Made by a program: the position numbers and the translations under genes. Positions 1-7,993 of a DNA stretch of 23,363 nt are shown one piece after another (positions within the stretch are counted from its first letter, which is position 1; each line of letters opens with the position of its first letter). Source of the DNA: CAZAYB01 sp964489215 (GTDB lineage: Bacteria > Planctomycetota > Phycisphaerae > Sedimentisphaerales > Anaerohalosphaeraceae); NCBI GenBank assembly GCA_964489215.1, contig CAZAYB010000017.1, forward strand, positions 1-23,363, in the 5' to 3' direction. Under the pieces are notes generated by a model that worked only from the letters and a program-made list of their open reading frames with translations, was not told the DNA's origin and made no database searches.

Positions 1-2
1 GT

Positions 3-746
3 ATTGAGCGTGAGCGTAATGAGGACAGCTGTTATGTTAATTCTGAGCTTGGTCTTTTTGTTGTTTCTGACGGTATGGGGGGTCATCGTGGTGGGGAGCT
101 TGCCTCCCGTATAGTTGCAGAGGATTTGCCGGTGATGGTTGAGACGGGTCTTGATAAGCTTCGTGTCGGCAGCAGTGCAGCTGTCAAGGGCCTTTTGAAG
201 AGAGTTATAATCGAACAGAACAGGCATTTGCAGCTTGAGGGTATTAGTGAGAGCGGTTATAAGGATATGGGAGCGACGCTTGTAATGGCTTTGATGTGGA
301 AGGGTCGAGTTTATGTTGCGAACTTAGGTGACAGCAGGGCGTATTTGTGTAGGGGGGGAGTTTTTCGTCAGCTTAGCAGGGACCATTCGGTAATCGGTGA
401 GCTTATTGAGGCAGGTAAGCTTTCTCCTGACCAGGTGCGTGGTCATGATGCGGAGGGCCAGATAACTCATTATGTTGGTATGGATGACAAGCCCAGTCCT
501 TATGTTACGAGCTTTTCAGTCCGTAAAGGGGACAGGCTTCTTCTTTGCAGTGACGGTCTTACAGATATGGTTGATGATTTTGTTATCAAGGCAGTTCTTG
601 GTGAAGGTGTCAGTCCTGAAGTTATATGTGAAAAGCTTGTTGAGCTTGCTAATAATGCAGGGGGGCATGACAATGTAACAGCGGTAGCAGTTGAGTTTAC
701 GGGTTTTGCCCGGGAAAGAACAGAGGTTCGCAGGAAAGCAGAATAA
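3..746 (+). CDS. PP2C-family serine/threonine protein phosphatase (5' end outside window)
   Basis: This is a metal-dependent Ser/Thr phosphatase of the PPM/PP2C (PrpC/Stp) type. It would remove phosphate from proteins modified by Hanks-type kinases in the cytoplasm. The reading frame is open from nt 3 and encodes the family's usual N-terminal RxxNED element before the first ATG at 75, so the gene begins upstream of the window and 75 is not its start. Family motifs appear in order: DGMGGHRGGE (metal-binding Asp near nt 69), GDSRAYL (near 330), SDGLTD (near 550) and GGHDNVT (near 660). The C-terminus ends about 20 residues after the last motif, so there is no extra sensor or membrane domain. 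The next gene starts 162 nt downstream from its own promoter. The family call is secure; the substrate is unknown. Confidence 0.93.
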   Translation: MERERNEDSCYVNSELGLFVVSDGMGGHRGGELASRIVAEDLPVMVETGLDKLRVGSSAAVKGLLKRVIIEQNRHLQLEGISESGYKDMGATLVMALMWKGRVYVANLGDSRAYLCRGGVFRQLSRDHSVIGELIEAGKLSPDQVRGHDAEGQITHYVGMDDKPSPYVTSFSVRKGDRLLLCSDGLTDMVDDFVIKAVLGEGVSPEVICEKLVELANNAGGHDNVTAVAVEFTGFARERTEVRRKAE

Positions 747-775
747 GAATCCGGTCAGGGTTTAAAATAGATTCG

Positions 776-800
776 GGGAACCTCTAAAAATTCATTTTGC
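776..800 (+). repeat. Short dispersed repeat, copy 1
   Basis: A 25-bp stretch starting GGGAACCTCTAAAAATTC recurs at 9028-9053 with one substitution and one extra T. Here it lies between the phosphatase gene and the polyamine operon promoter. Its second half also forms a 9-bp A/T-rich inverted repeat with 804-812 (AAAAATTCA/TGAATTTTT), which may act as a weak terminator for the phosphatase gene. Confidence 0.55.
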
Positions 801-813
801 AGTTGAATTTTTA

Positions 814-841
814 TTGTCCGGATTTTTCATTTTGCTATAAT
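814..841 (+). promoter_or_regulatory. Sigma-70-type promoter of the polyamine operon
   Basis: TTGTCC (814-819), a 16-bp spacer and a perfect TATAAT (836-841) precede the arginine decarboxylase gene. Predicted transcription starts near 848, leaving a leader of about 60 nt before the ATG at 909. Confidence 0.6.
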
Positions 842-908
842 TCTGCTCTTTGAAACAATTTTGAAATTGCTGGAAATATTATGTTTTGCGGATTATTTAG
901 GAGTTGAA

Positions 909-1460
909 ATGACAAATCTTGTTCCGAGTAAGGTTTTTTTGACTAAGGGTGTAGGTCATCACAAGTACAAGCTTAAATCTTTTGAGGATTCTCTTCGTCA
1001 GGCAGGTGTAGCTCAGCAGAATCTTGTTCAGGTATCTTCAATTTTGCCGCCCGATTGCAAGATGATAAGCCGAAAGGAAGGTCTTAAGCAGCTTGTTCCG
1101 GGTTCAATATGTTTTTGTGTTATGGCCAGGTCTGAGACGGATGAGCCGGGCAGGATGATAGCCTCTTCAGTAGGTGTTGCGGTTCCTCGAGACAAGGACA
1201 GGTGGGGATATTTAAGTGAGGTACATGATTTTGGTATGAACAATACAGAGGCAGGTGATATGGCGGAGGATCTGGCGGCAGGTATGCTTGGCACGACTTT
1301 GGGTCTGGAGGTGGATCCTGATAAGGCATGGAGCGAGAAAGAGCAGGCTTATAAGGCGAGCGGATTGTTCATTAAGACATCCAATGTAACCCAGACAGCT
1401 AAAGGTCAGCGTGATTTATGGACGACGACGGTAGCTATGGCAGTTTTCCTTTTTGATTAA
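909..1460 (+). CDS. pdaD: Pyruvoyl-dependent arginine decarboxylase
   Basis: Converts L-arginine to agmatine, the first step of the agmatine route to polyamines. The 183-residue protein matches the PvlArgDC family. It has an N-terminal segment VFLTKGVGHHK (residues 9-19) and the self-processing site VSSILPP. Cleavage between Ser43 and Ser44 should create the beta chain and the pyruvoyl cofactor on the alpha chain, so no PLP is needed. The open frame extends upstream to 861, but I chose the ATG at 909: an AGGAG Shine-Dalgarno lies a few bases before it and family homology begins just after it. The family is best known from archaea and some bacteria. The agmatinase gene follows after 18 nt, so the two are surely cotranscribed. 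Confidence 0.93.
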   Translation: MTNLVPSKVFLTKGVGHHKYKLKSFEDSLRQAGVAQQNLVQVSSILPPDCKMISRKEGLKQLVPGSICFCVMARSETDEPGRMIASSVGVAVPRDKDRWGYLSEVHDFGMNNTEAGDMAEDLAAGMLGTTLGLEVDPDKAWSEKEQAYKASGLFIKTSNVTQTAKGQRDLWTTTVAMAVFLFD

Positions 1461-1478
1461 TTTTATGGGGAGGTTTTA

Positions 1479-2333
1479 ATGAAAGGTTTTGGGGATTTGC
1501 CAGGAGATTACGGCAGTGCCGGCGGAAGGGTTGTGATTATTCCGGTTGGCTATGACCAGACCAGTACATGGATAAAAGGCGCTGACAAGGGTCCAGGTGC
1601 AATTATTGAAGCTTCGGCTAATATGGAGCTTTACGATATAGAGACTGACAGTGAGGTTTACAGGGAGGGTATATTTACCGAGGAACAGATCGATGGTGAT
1701 TTGCCAGCGGCGAAGATGTGTGAATTGGTCGAGGCACAAGCCGGTGCTTATCTGGACGAGGGTAAATTTGTTGTATTGCTGGGCGGTGAGCATTCTGTCA
1801 GTATCGGGGCTGTGAAGGCTTTTAGTGAGAGGTTTGATGAATTGACGGTTTTGCAGCTCGATGCTCACAGTGATATGCGTGATGAATATGAGGGGAGCAG
1901 GTATAATCATGCTTGTGTTATGGCCCGAGCGAAGGAATGTGCCGATGTGGTTCAGGCAGGTATTCGCAGTATGGATATAAGCGAACGGGGAGCGGTTGAG
2001 AGAGACCGAGTTTTTTTTGCACATGAAATCATCGGTTCCGGTGACAGTTGGTACGGCAGGGCTATAGGAAAAATGAGCAAAAATGTTTATGTTACCATCG
2101 ATCTGGATGTATTTGACAGTTCTATAATGGGTTCTACGGGTACTCCAGAGCCTGGCGGTCTTGACTGGTATACTGTAGTTGGTTTTTTGAGGGAGGTTTG
2201 CCGGTATAGGAATGTTGTTGGTTTTGATGTTGTTGAGCTTTGTCCGCGAGAGAGTGATAAGGGGTGCGACTTTCTGGCGGCTAAGCTGGTGTATAAGTTT
2301 TTGAGTTATAAATTCGGAGCGCAAAATGGATAA
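1479..2333 (+). CDS. speB: Agmatinase (ureohydrolase family)
   Basis: Hydrolyses agmatine to putrescine and urea with a binuclear Mn centre. The 284-residue protein carries the complete ureohydrolase metal set: GGEH (His105), LDAHSD (Asp128, His130, Asp132) and TIDLD (Asp208, Asp210), followed by the conserved STGTPEPGGL segment (219-228). Agmatinase is preferred over arginase because the gene is flanked by an arginine decarboxylase and a polyamine-transfer enzyme. GGGGAGG lies before the ATG. The stop overlaps the next gene by 8 bp, suggesting translational coupling. The usual DP after the last metal Asp reads DS here, a small departure that should not affect catalysis. Confidence 0.93.
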   Translation: MKGFGDLPGDYGSAGGRVVIIPVGYDQTSTWIKGADKGPGAIIEASANMELYDIETDSEVYREGIFTEEQIDGDLPAAKMCELVEAQAGAYLDEGKFVVLLGGEHSVSIGAVKAFSERFDELTVLQLDAHSDMRDEYEGSRYNHACVMARAKECADVVQAGIRSMDISERGAVERDRVFFAHEIIGSGDSWYGRAIGKMSKNVYVTIDLDVFDSSIMGSTGTPEPGGLDWYTVVGFLREVCRYRNVVGFDVVELCPRESDKGCDFLAAKLVYKFLSYKFGAQNG

Positions 2334-3366
2334 AAAGCAGCTGTTAAAAGAAACTGTAAAGCATATAGATATCAAGTCTTTTGATTCGACCATTCAGATA
2401 GCTGCAATGCGGGAGATGTCGTTTACGAGCAGGGATACGGCTAAGGCGGCTGATATACTGGAGATGATGCTGGCTGACAGAGATTGTACAGTTATACTTT
2501 GTCTTGCAGGCAGTACCAGTGCCGGCGGTTGTATGCAGGTTTACGTGGATATGGTTCGTCATAACATGGTTGATGCGGTGGTGGCGACGGGGGCTTCGAT
2601 TGTTGATATGGACTTTTTCGAGGCGATAGGTTTCAGGCATTATAAAGGTTCGCCTTTTTTTGATGACAAGGAATTGAGGGGTCTTTATATCGACCGGATA
2701 TATGATACATTTATTGATGAGGAGCAACTTCAGGTATGTGATGAGACGATAAAGCAGATAGCTGATGCTTTAGATCCTGGAGTTTATTCTTCCCGTGGGT
2801 TTATTAGTGAGATGGGGCGATGGCTTGTGGAGAATTCAGTTAAGAAGGATTCTCTTGTTCAGTGTGCTTATGAGAATGGTGTTCCGATATTTTGTCCTGC
2901 CTTTTCAGATTCCAGTGCTGGGTTTGGTCTTGTCAAGCATCAGTATGAAAGGCCAGAGAGGCATGTTTCGATAGATTCTGTTAAGGATTTTCTTGAGCTT
3001 ACGCAGATTAAGATGGAATCAAATATAAGCGGTTTGTTTATGATTGGGGGAGGAGTGCCGAAGAATTTTGCTCAGGATACGGTAGTTTGTGCGGAGGTGC
3101 TCGGCCGAGAGGTTGATATGCATAAATACGCAGTTCAGATAACAGTTGCGGATGTGCGTGACGGGGCCTGTTCAAGTTCTACGCTTAAGGAGGCGTCATC
3201 GTGGGGCAAGGTAGATACTGTTCATGAGCAGATGGTTTACGCAGAGGCAGGTAGTGTGCTTCCTTTGATTGTAAGTTATGTTTATCATAAGGGCAGCTGG
3301 AAGAATCGAAAAGCGAGGCGTTGGGCGGACCTTTTTGAGAATAAAGGGGCTGCATCGGGTAAGTGA
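2326..3366 (+). CDS. Deoxyhypusine-synthase-like protein, probable polyamine (homospermidine-type) synthase
   Basis: A 346-residue member of the DHS family, NAD-dependent enzymes that move a 4-aminobutyl group from spermidine or putrescine to an acceptor amine. The segment EASSWGKVD (289-297) holds Lys295, matching the catalytic lysine that forms the imine intermediate in eukaryotic DHS (human Lys329), together with the neighbouring Glu289 and Trp293. Bacteria lack eIF5A, so classical protein modification is unlikely. From memory of human DHS, the GGGVVKHH segment reads GGGVPKNF here (241-248), so the acceptor pocket differs. Position as third gene after agmatinase, with an 8-bp overlap, says it uses putrescine or agmatine. 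Homospermidine formation is the simplest guess; another agmatine- or spermidine-derived product is possible. No spermidine synthase or AdoMet decarboxylase is present in the window. Confidence 0.85.
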   Translation: MDKKQLLKETVKHIDIKSFDSTIQIAAMREMSFTSRDTAKAADILEMMLADRDCTVILCLAGSTSAGGCMQVYVDMVRHNMVDAVVATGASIVDMDFFEAIGFRHYKGSPFFDDKELRGLYIDRIYDTFIDEEQLQVCDETIKQIADALDPGVYSSRGFISEMGRWLVENSVKKDSLVQCAYENGVPIFCPAFSDSSAGFGLVKHQYERPERHVSIDSVKDFLELTQIKMESNISGLFMIGGGVPKNFAQDTVVCAEVLGREVDMHKYAVQITVADVRDGACSSSTLKEASSWGKVDTVHEQMVYAEAGSVLPLIVSYVYHKGSWKNRKARRWADLFENKGAASGK

Positions 3367-3370
3367 TTTT

Positions 3371-3409
3371 CTGACACCGACGGGTCTTTAATAAATCTTT
3401 TGGTGTCAG
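3371..3409. terminator. Hairpin between converging operons
   Basis: A perfect 8-bp inverted repeat (CTGACACC at 3371-3378, GGTGTCAG at 3402-3409) sits between the 3' end of the polyamine operon and the 3' end of recJ, overlapping the recJ stop codon. The loop is long (23 nt) and there is no strong T-tract, so a shared bidirectional terminator is plausible but unproven. Confidence 0.4.
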
Positions 3410-5151
3410 TCGAATTTAATATCGTTAAGTACAAACTGAACGCTGGAGTTTCCGTTGTAATGGTTCATTTGTGCCTCGTATGCGATGTTGAAGTATTCGT
3501 TCTCGAGCAGTTTTTTTTCGTACTGGCCCATTCTGAATCCAATGCATCTTACAGCTGCGGTCTGGTCGGCGATTGCTATCTGTAGATGCTCTCCTTTTTG
3601 GCCTACTTTTCTTGGCGGGCTTACAAGCCGGACACCCTTTGTTGCGAAAACCGGTCTTGGGTTTCCCGGTCCGAACGGTTCAAATCTTGAAAGCTCTTTT
3701 ACCAGCGGTTCGGACATATCTTTTACCGAGCATAAAGCGTCTATTTCAAGTTGTTCTTGTGCAGGCTTGTCGGAATGGTTTTGGTGAGCGTATTTTTCAA
3801 ATTTATCGGCGAAATCAGGTACCATTTCCTTATCGATTTTTAACCCGGCCGCCATTTCATGTCCTCCGTAACTTATCAGGTTCCGGCTGCATGCTTTTAC
3901 GGCTTTGCAGATGTCAAACCCCGGAATTGATCTTGCAGAGCCCTGGGCCGGTTGTGAGGAAGAATTGATGAGTATGGCAGGTCTGTAGAACTTGTCTACG
4001 ATTCTGCTTGCTACTATGCCTATTACTCCGCTGTGCCAGTTTTCATTTTCCAGTACAATGGTTTTTCTGTCCGGGTGGTCAAGTCCATGGTTTTTTATCA
4101 TTTCCATTGCCTGTTTTAGTATTTCCTTTTCGACCTGTCTTCTTTGATTGTTTTGTCCCTTGAGGTATTCAGCGATTTTGAAGCATCTCATTTCGTTTTC
4201 GCTTGTCAGCAGTTCCACGGCCAGCCTTGCGTGTCCCATTCTTCCTGCGGCGTTTATCAGCGGTGCCAGCCTGAACCCTATGTGATAACTGTCTATCTGG
4301 GTGCTTTGTAGTCCTGCGCTTTGAATAAGTGCCTTAATTCCCTTGAGGTTTGACTGCGGCAGTGCCTTTAGGCCATAGCTTGTAAGTATTCTGTTTTCTC
4401 CGGTCATATCAACGACATCGGCTACGCTTCCCATCGCAGCGAGCATAGTTGCGTTCAGCAGGAACTGTCTCATTTTCGGAGATGTTTTCCCGTTCTTTTT
4501 GAAGTTGTTTGCAAGAGCCCATGCAAGTTTGAAAGCGACGGTTGAGCCTGAACAGTTGGGGTTTGCAAAGCTGTTGTCCAGGAGAGGGTGTACTATTGCC
4601 TTTGCGTTTGGCAGCTGGTTGGGGGGCTGATGGTGGTCGGTGATAATCAGGTCCATTTCAAGCTGATTTATCAGCTGAGCAGTGTGAACGGCTGATATTC
4701 CGCAGTCGACAGTTATGATAAGGTTTATGTTGTCTGAAGCGAGCTGTTTTATTGCTTCTTCGTTGAGTCCGTATCCTTCGTCAACTCTATGTGGAATGTA
4801 GAATTGTACAGATCCTCCGAGCATTTTAATGATTTCGCAAAGAATTGCGGTCCCGGTTATGCCGTCGACGTCGTAGTCCCCGTAAACAGCAATTTTTTGT
4901 TTGTCTTTAAGTGCTTTTGCGATTCTTTGTACTGCAGCTTCAATGCCTGGCATTTTTTCCGGCTCGATCAGTTCGGTAAGTCTGGGTGTAAGGAACGATT
5001 TTGCCTCTTCTTCGGTCTGGATTCTTCTGTTGATTAACAGTTGTGCAAGTACAGTTGAGATTTTCAGTTTTTTTGCCAGTTCGGGGGCTTTTTTATGAGA
5101 TGGTTTTATGAACCACTGCTTATTATTTTGCATCCTTGCGGTCAGTGCCAT
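3406..5151 (-). CDS. recJ: Single-stranded-DNA-specific exonuclease RecJ
   Basis: A 5'-3' ssDNA exonuclease of the DHH superfamily that acts in RecF-pathway recombination, mismatch repair and base excision repair. The 581-residue protein has the normal domain order: motif I YGDYDVDG (90-97), VDCG (148-151), TDHH (171-174), the DHHA1 region with INAAGRMGHARLAVELL, the SGVIGIVASRIVDKF segment near 374-388, GSARS and the YGGH motif (428-431), then a C-terminal OB-type domain. Length and motifs are complete, so it should be active. The ATG at 5151 has AGGA about 9 nt upstream; Met7 is a possible alternative. It has its own near-consensus promoter and is therefore expressed apart from tyrS, which lies upstream on the same strand. 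Confidence 0.95.
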   Translation of the reverse strand: MALTARMQNNKQWFIKPSHKKAPELAKKLKISTVLAQLLINRRIQTEEEAKSFLTPRLTELIEPEKMPGIEAAVQRIAKALKDKQKIAVYGDYDVDGITGTAILCEIIKMLGGSVQFYIPHRVDEGYGLNEEAIKQLASDNINLIITVDCGISAVHTAQLINQLEMDLIITDHHQPPNQLPNAKAIVHPLLDNSFANPNCSGSTVAFKLAWALANNFKKNGKTSPKMRQFLLNATMLAAMGSVADVVDMTGENRILTSYGLKALPQSNLKGIKALIQSAGLQSTQIDSYHIGFRLAPLINAAGRMGHARLAVELLTSENEMRCFKIAEYLKGQNNQRRQVEKEILKQAMEMIKNHGLDHPDRKTIVLENENWHSGVIGIVASRIVDKFYRPAILINSSSQPAQGSARSIPGFDICKAVKACSRNLISYGGHEMAAGLKIDKEMVPDFADKFEKYAHQNHSDKPAQEQLEIDALCSVKDMSEPLVKELSRFEPFGPGNPRPVFATKGVRLVSPPRKVGQKGEHLQIAIADQTAAVRCIGFRMGQYEKKLLENEYFNIAYEAQMNHYNGNSSVQFVLNDIKFD

Positions 5152-5184
5152 TTTTCATTCCTGTTTACTTAACTAATCAGGATG

Positions 5185-5212
5185 ATTATAGCGATTATTG
5201 TGTGTTTGTCAA
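5185..5212 (-). promoter_or_regulatory. Consensus sigma-70 promoter of recJ
   Basis: Read on the minus strand: a perfect TTGACA (5212-5207), a 16-bp spacer and a perfect TATAAT (5190-5185), about 34 nt before the recJ start codon. Confidence 0.8.
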
Positions 5213-5243
5213 TATAGAGAAAGCAGGTAAGTCTGAAAGATGA

Positions 5244-5283
5244 TAAAAAGAAAACATCAGGCAGCAAAGCTACCCGATGTTTT
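5244..5283 (-). terminator. Rho-independent terminator, minus strand
   Basis: The arms AAAACATC + GGCAGC and GCTACC + GATGTTTT (5251-5265 and 5269-5283 on the plus strand) form a 15-bp stem with two G-T wobbles and a 3-nt loop. On the minus strand it is followed by CTTTTT. It lies about 240 nt beyond the tyrS stop, so it ends either a long tyrS 3' tail or a small separate transcript. Confidence 0.8.
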
Positions 5284-5521
5284 CCGGAGGGGAGAAAACT
5301 TTTCATATAAAAAATCGTCAGTGTTTGCAGAATTTCTTTAAGAAAAATCCGCGAAGTTGGTCATTAGAGTTGTTTTTTTAATTTTGACGTCCAAACTGCT
5401 TGTATGTTCATTATATTATAAGACGTGAGGCAAAATTTGTTCGTGGTAAATTTTCGGTGGGAGGGAAAAGGGCAAGTTTTCAGGCTACCTGATTTGACAT
5501 AACCGGCCCCCTGGTGTCAAT
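5284..5521. other. Intergenic stretch between tyrS and the minus-strand terminator
   Basis: This is 238 bp with no protein gene I would defend. On the minus strand it holds a TATAATATAATG stretch near 5411-5422, which could be a -10 element with no good -35. A 15-codon frame starts at 5411 but has no ribosome-binding site. With the terminator just downstream this could be a small RNA of about 150 nt; see findings. Confidence 0.3.
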
Positions 5522-6730
5522 TTAGGTAATTTGTATTTTTGCAAATTTACGTTTTCCGACCTGTACTACCATATCGTTTTGAGGTGTTATCTGGTCTGTG
5601 TGGGTTTTGATTTTGTTGTCGTTTATTTTGACTGCGCCCTGCTTTATCATTCTTTTGGCTTCTGAGCCGCTTGTTACGAGATTGCAGGCAGTTAAAAGTT
5701 TACCTGCTGGAATTGGTTCTGCGGTTACTTTTACGGTCGGTATGTCTTTGGGAAGCTTGTTCTGGGCGAATACCTTTTCGAAGTTTGCAGCGGCGTTTTC
5801 AGCGGTAGCCTCGTTGTAGAATGTTTCAACGATTTTTTTGCCGAGCAGGACCTTTGCCTCTTTCGGATGTGTTTTTGAGGGGTCAATAAGTTCGTCTATT
5901 TTTTCACGGGTGATATCAGTCAGCAAAGTAAAGTAATTGTCCATCATTTCGTCAGATATGCTCATTACCTTTCCGAACATGTCGTCAGGCTGGTCTGTAA
6001 CTCCGATGTAATTTTTCTTGGATTTGCTCATTTTTTCCTTGCCGTCGAGTCCTACCAGAATCGGCATAGTAATGACGATTTGCGGCGGCTGGTCGTTTAG
6101 TCTTTGGAGGTCTCTTCCAACCAGGTTGTTGAATGTCTGGTCGGTACCTCCCAGTTCTACGTCGCTTTTGATAATGACCGAGTCGTAGCCCTGCATTAAA
6201 GGGTAAAGGAATTCATGTATTCCGATGGGGTCGCCTTTTTTGTACCTCAGCTCGAAAGTGTCTCTTTCCAGCATTCTTGCGACAGTCATTGAGCCAGTTA
6301 GTTTTATGATATCTGCGAGTTTTAAGTCTGCCAGCCACTGACTGTTATATCTAATTTCACATTTTTCCTCTGATATATCGAGGACCTTTCCGGCCTGTTT
6401 GAAGTAAGTTTTTGCGTTAGCTTCAATCTGTTCGGAGTCCAGTATGGGTCTTGTGGAGTTTTGTCCGGTAGGGTCTCCTACTCTTGCAGTGTAATCTCCG
6501 ATGATAAGCACGGCTTTGTGCCCCATGTCCTGGAACTGGCGTAATTTTCTAAGTACAACAGTGTGGCCGAGGTGGATATCCGGAGCGGTTGGGTCCATAC
6601 CCAGTTTTATTCTTAACCTTTTACCGTTTTTTTTTGCGTTTTCGAGTCTTTCGAGCAGTTCTTCTTCGCTATAAACCTCTACTGTTCCGCGTTTTAGCTG
6701 TTCAAGCTGCTGGTTTGTACTTTGGGTCAT
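5522..6730 (-). CDS. tyrS: Tyrosyl-tRNA synthetase
   Basis: Class I aminoacyl-tRNA synthetase that charges tRNA-Tyr in the cytoplasm. The 402-residue protein shows the Rossmann signature HLGH (HIGH motif, residues 53-56), KMSKS (233-237), which binds ATP and the tRNA end, and a C-terminal S4 RNA-binding domain over about the last 65 residues. The length is normal for a bacterial TyrRS. An in-frame ATG eight codons upstream (6754) lacks a Shine-Dalgarno, whereas AGGA sits 9 nt before the ATG at 6730, so I use 6730. Its own promoter is at 6768-6796. I see no T-box leader upstream, so regulation by uncharged tRNA is not indicated. Confidence 0.96.
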   Translation of the reverse strand: MTQSTNQQLEQLKRGTVEVYSEEELLERLENAKKNGKRLRIKLGMDPTAPDIHLGHTVVLRKLRQFQDMGHKAVLIIGDYTARVGDPTGQNSTRPILDSEQIEANAKTYFKQAGKVLDISEEKCEIRYNSQWLADLKLADIIKLTGSMTVARMLERDTFELRYKKGDPIGIHEFLYPLMQGYDSVIIKSDVELGGTDQTFNNLVGRDLQRLNDQPPQIVITMPILVGLDGKEKMSKSKKNYIGVTDQPDDMFGKVMSISDEMMDNYFTLLTDITREKIDELIDPSKTHPKEAKVLLGKKIVETFYNEATAENAAANFEKVFAQNKLPKDIPTVKVTAEPIPAGKLLTACNLVTSGSEAKRMIKQGAVKINDNKIKTHTDQITPQNDMVVQVGKRKFAKIQIT

Positions 6731-6767
6731 TTTTACAATTCCTAAAGAGATCATTTACAAAGTGCGG

Positions 6768-6796
6768 ATTATACATTATTGGGCGAATGAAAGCAA
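6768..6796 (-). promoter_or_regulatory. Promoter of tyrS
   Basis: Minus strand: TTGCTT (6796-6791), a 17-bp spacer and a perfect TATAAT (6773-6768), about 38 nt before the chosen tyrS start. Confidence 0.65.
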
Positions 6797-6818
6797 GTAT
6801 TTGCGCAGATGGCGGTTT

Positions 6819-7355
6819 TTACCATCTTGTGCCTCGAAGATGTATATTTCCTGGTGGAAAATCTTTAATTGAAAGCGGGAAATACATAATAACCCTTGAG
6901 CCTGGTATAACAGTCTCTTTGCCCTTTGAAAAGTGGGTTACTGTTGACTGCGGTATCGAAATGAATCCGCATTTTGCGTAATAATTACGCAGGGAGTCTT
7001 TTGCGAAGAGCATTGCGAAGTCGAAGTCTTTAACGGCGGCGTCGGTAAGAGCGGCTTTAAGTGCGTGCCGTCCAATTTTTTTGCCGCGGTAATTTGGCAA
7101 AACAGCAACATTTGCTATGCCGGCGCATTTATACAGGTTATTTCCTACGGAGACGGTTCTTTTAATTACTGCTGCGTGTGCGGCGGCTACCGAGCCGTCC
7201 ATGATTACAGAGGTTATGTAGGGTTCATTATCGTAAAGGGTTCTGCTTTTTGCGAAATGGTCTGCTTCATGGGGGAAGGTGACGATGAGGGTTCTTCTTA
7301 TGGCACTGTCTATTTCCTGGGTTATCTGGTCGTTAAGAAGTACTTTTGTTTCCAT
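6819..7355 (-). CDS. GNAT-family N-acetyltransferase
   Basis: A 178-residue acetyl-CoA-dependent acyltransferase of unknown substrate. The core signature is ANVAVLPNYRGKKIGRHAL: a beta strand followed by the RGKKIG pyrophosphate-binding loop (motif A). A later YAKCGF segment matches the usual NFYxxxGF region of motif B. An open frame runs further upstream from a TTG at 7394, but the ATG at 7355 fits the GNAT start better. This ATG lies inside the 3' end of the upstream membrane-protein gene (23-bp overlap), so translation is probably coupled and the Shine-Dalgarno is weak. Small-molecule and protein N-terminal acetylation cannot be told apart from sequence alone. Confidence 0.8.
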   Translation of the reverse strand: METKVLLNDQITQEIDSAIRRTLIVTFPHEADHFAKSRTLYDNEPYITSVIMDGSVAAAHAAVIKRTVSVGNNLYKCAGIANVAVLPNYRGKKIGRHALKAALTDAAVKDFDFAMLFAKDSLRNYYAKCGFISIPQSTVTHFSKGKETVIPGSRVIMYFPLSIKDFPPGNIHLRGTRW

Positions 7356-7863
7356 TTTTAATTTTTTGCCTGTATGAAAATAATAATATTGCAATATACA
7401 GGATAACAGTTAATGCCCAAAATGCAAGGCAGTATGTTTTTACCTGCTGCTGTGTCATTAGTCTCCATAATGGTCTTGAGTTTTTCATCCATGGCCAGAA
7501 CATCTGGACATCATAATGGTATATTGCGTCTATTAGTACATGCGCCCAGCCGCCAAGGACAGCGGCAGTGATAAAAGATAAGAGGTTCGGCTTGTGGCCA
7601 GGCAAAAAAACAGCGGTAATTTTTATTATTATAAGCCTTATCGGTTTGATTGAATACATAACCGCAGCGGTGAGGGCGCATATCAGTGCTGAGCCTATCA
7701 GGCTGTGAAAGTGCCAGTTTCTGTGAGGGAACATTCCGTCTGCGAAAAGTACTTCGACGTCAATGATGACATTTGCAAACAGGAACATGGGGACATTTAT
7801 CCAGCGGTAAAAAATAAGGCTTATAAAGCCGCTTGGACCGAAATGGTAGGGGGTAAAGGGCAT
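7333..7863 (-). CDS. DUF457-like integral membrane protein (YdjM/membrane-bound hydrolase type)
   Basis: A 176-residue protein with about four hydrophobic segments. It starts MPFTPYHFGP and carries a spaced His/Asp pattern: His7, HRNWHFHS (near residues 47-54), and AHVLIDAIYH followed by FWPW. This pattern resembles the DUF457 family of membrane proteins annotated as metal-dependent hydrolases, where the histidines and HxxxD are thought to bind metal. No enzymatic activity is proven for most members. AAGG lies 9-12 nt before the ATG. Its 3' end overlaps the GNAT gene, so the two form a small operon. The family assignment comes from the pattern of polar residues and is moderate. Confidence 0.6.
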   Translation of the reverse strand: MPFTPYHFGPSGFISLIFYRWINVPMFLFANVIIDVEVLFADGMFPHRNWHFHSLIGSALICALTAAVMYSIKPIRLIIIKITAVFLPGHKPNLLSFITAAVLGGWAHVLIDAIYHYDVQMFWPWMKNSRPLWRLMTQQQVKTYCLAFWALTVILYIAILLFSYRQKIKNGNKSTS

Positions 7864-7898
7864 ATTATTAAACCTTATGGGTATTGTAAAAAAACAAA

Positions 7899-7970
7899 TT
7901 TATATTAGCGGCTCTAAAGAAATTCGCTTAAGGTCAATGACCGGCTTAAACCTCAGGGCGCAATTTTTAA
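7899..7970. repeat. Dispersed intergenic repeat, copy A
   Basis: About 72 bp between hldD and the DUF457-like gene aligns in the same orientation with 12097-12166 at roughly 75 percent identity by eye. Shared blocks include GCTTAA, TCAATG, CCGG, TTAAA and GCGCAATTTTTAA. No open frame is shared by both copies. Confidence 0.6.
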
Positions 7971-7993
7971 TGGTCTTGAGTATCAGACTGTCA

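Noticed and set aside
1476..2393. Long minus-strand open frame (305 codons) opposite agmatinase
   Set aside because: It is fully antisense to a well-supported agmatinase gene, has no family motifs, and its Thr/Ile/His-rich composition is that of a shadow frame.
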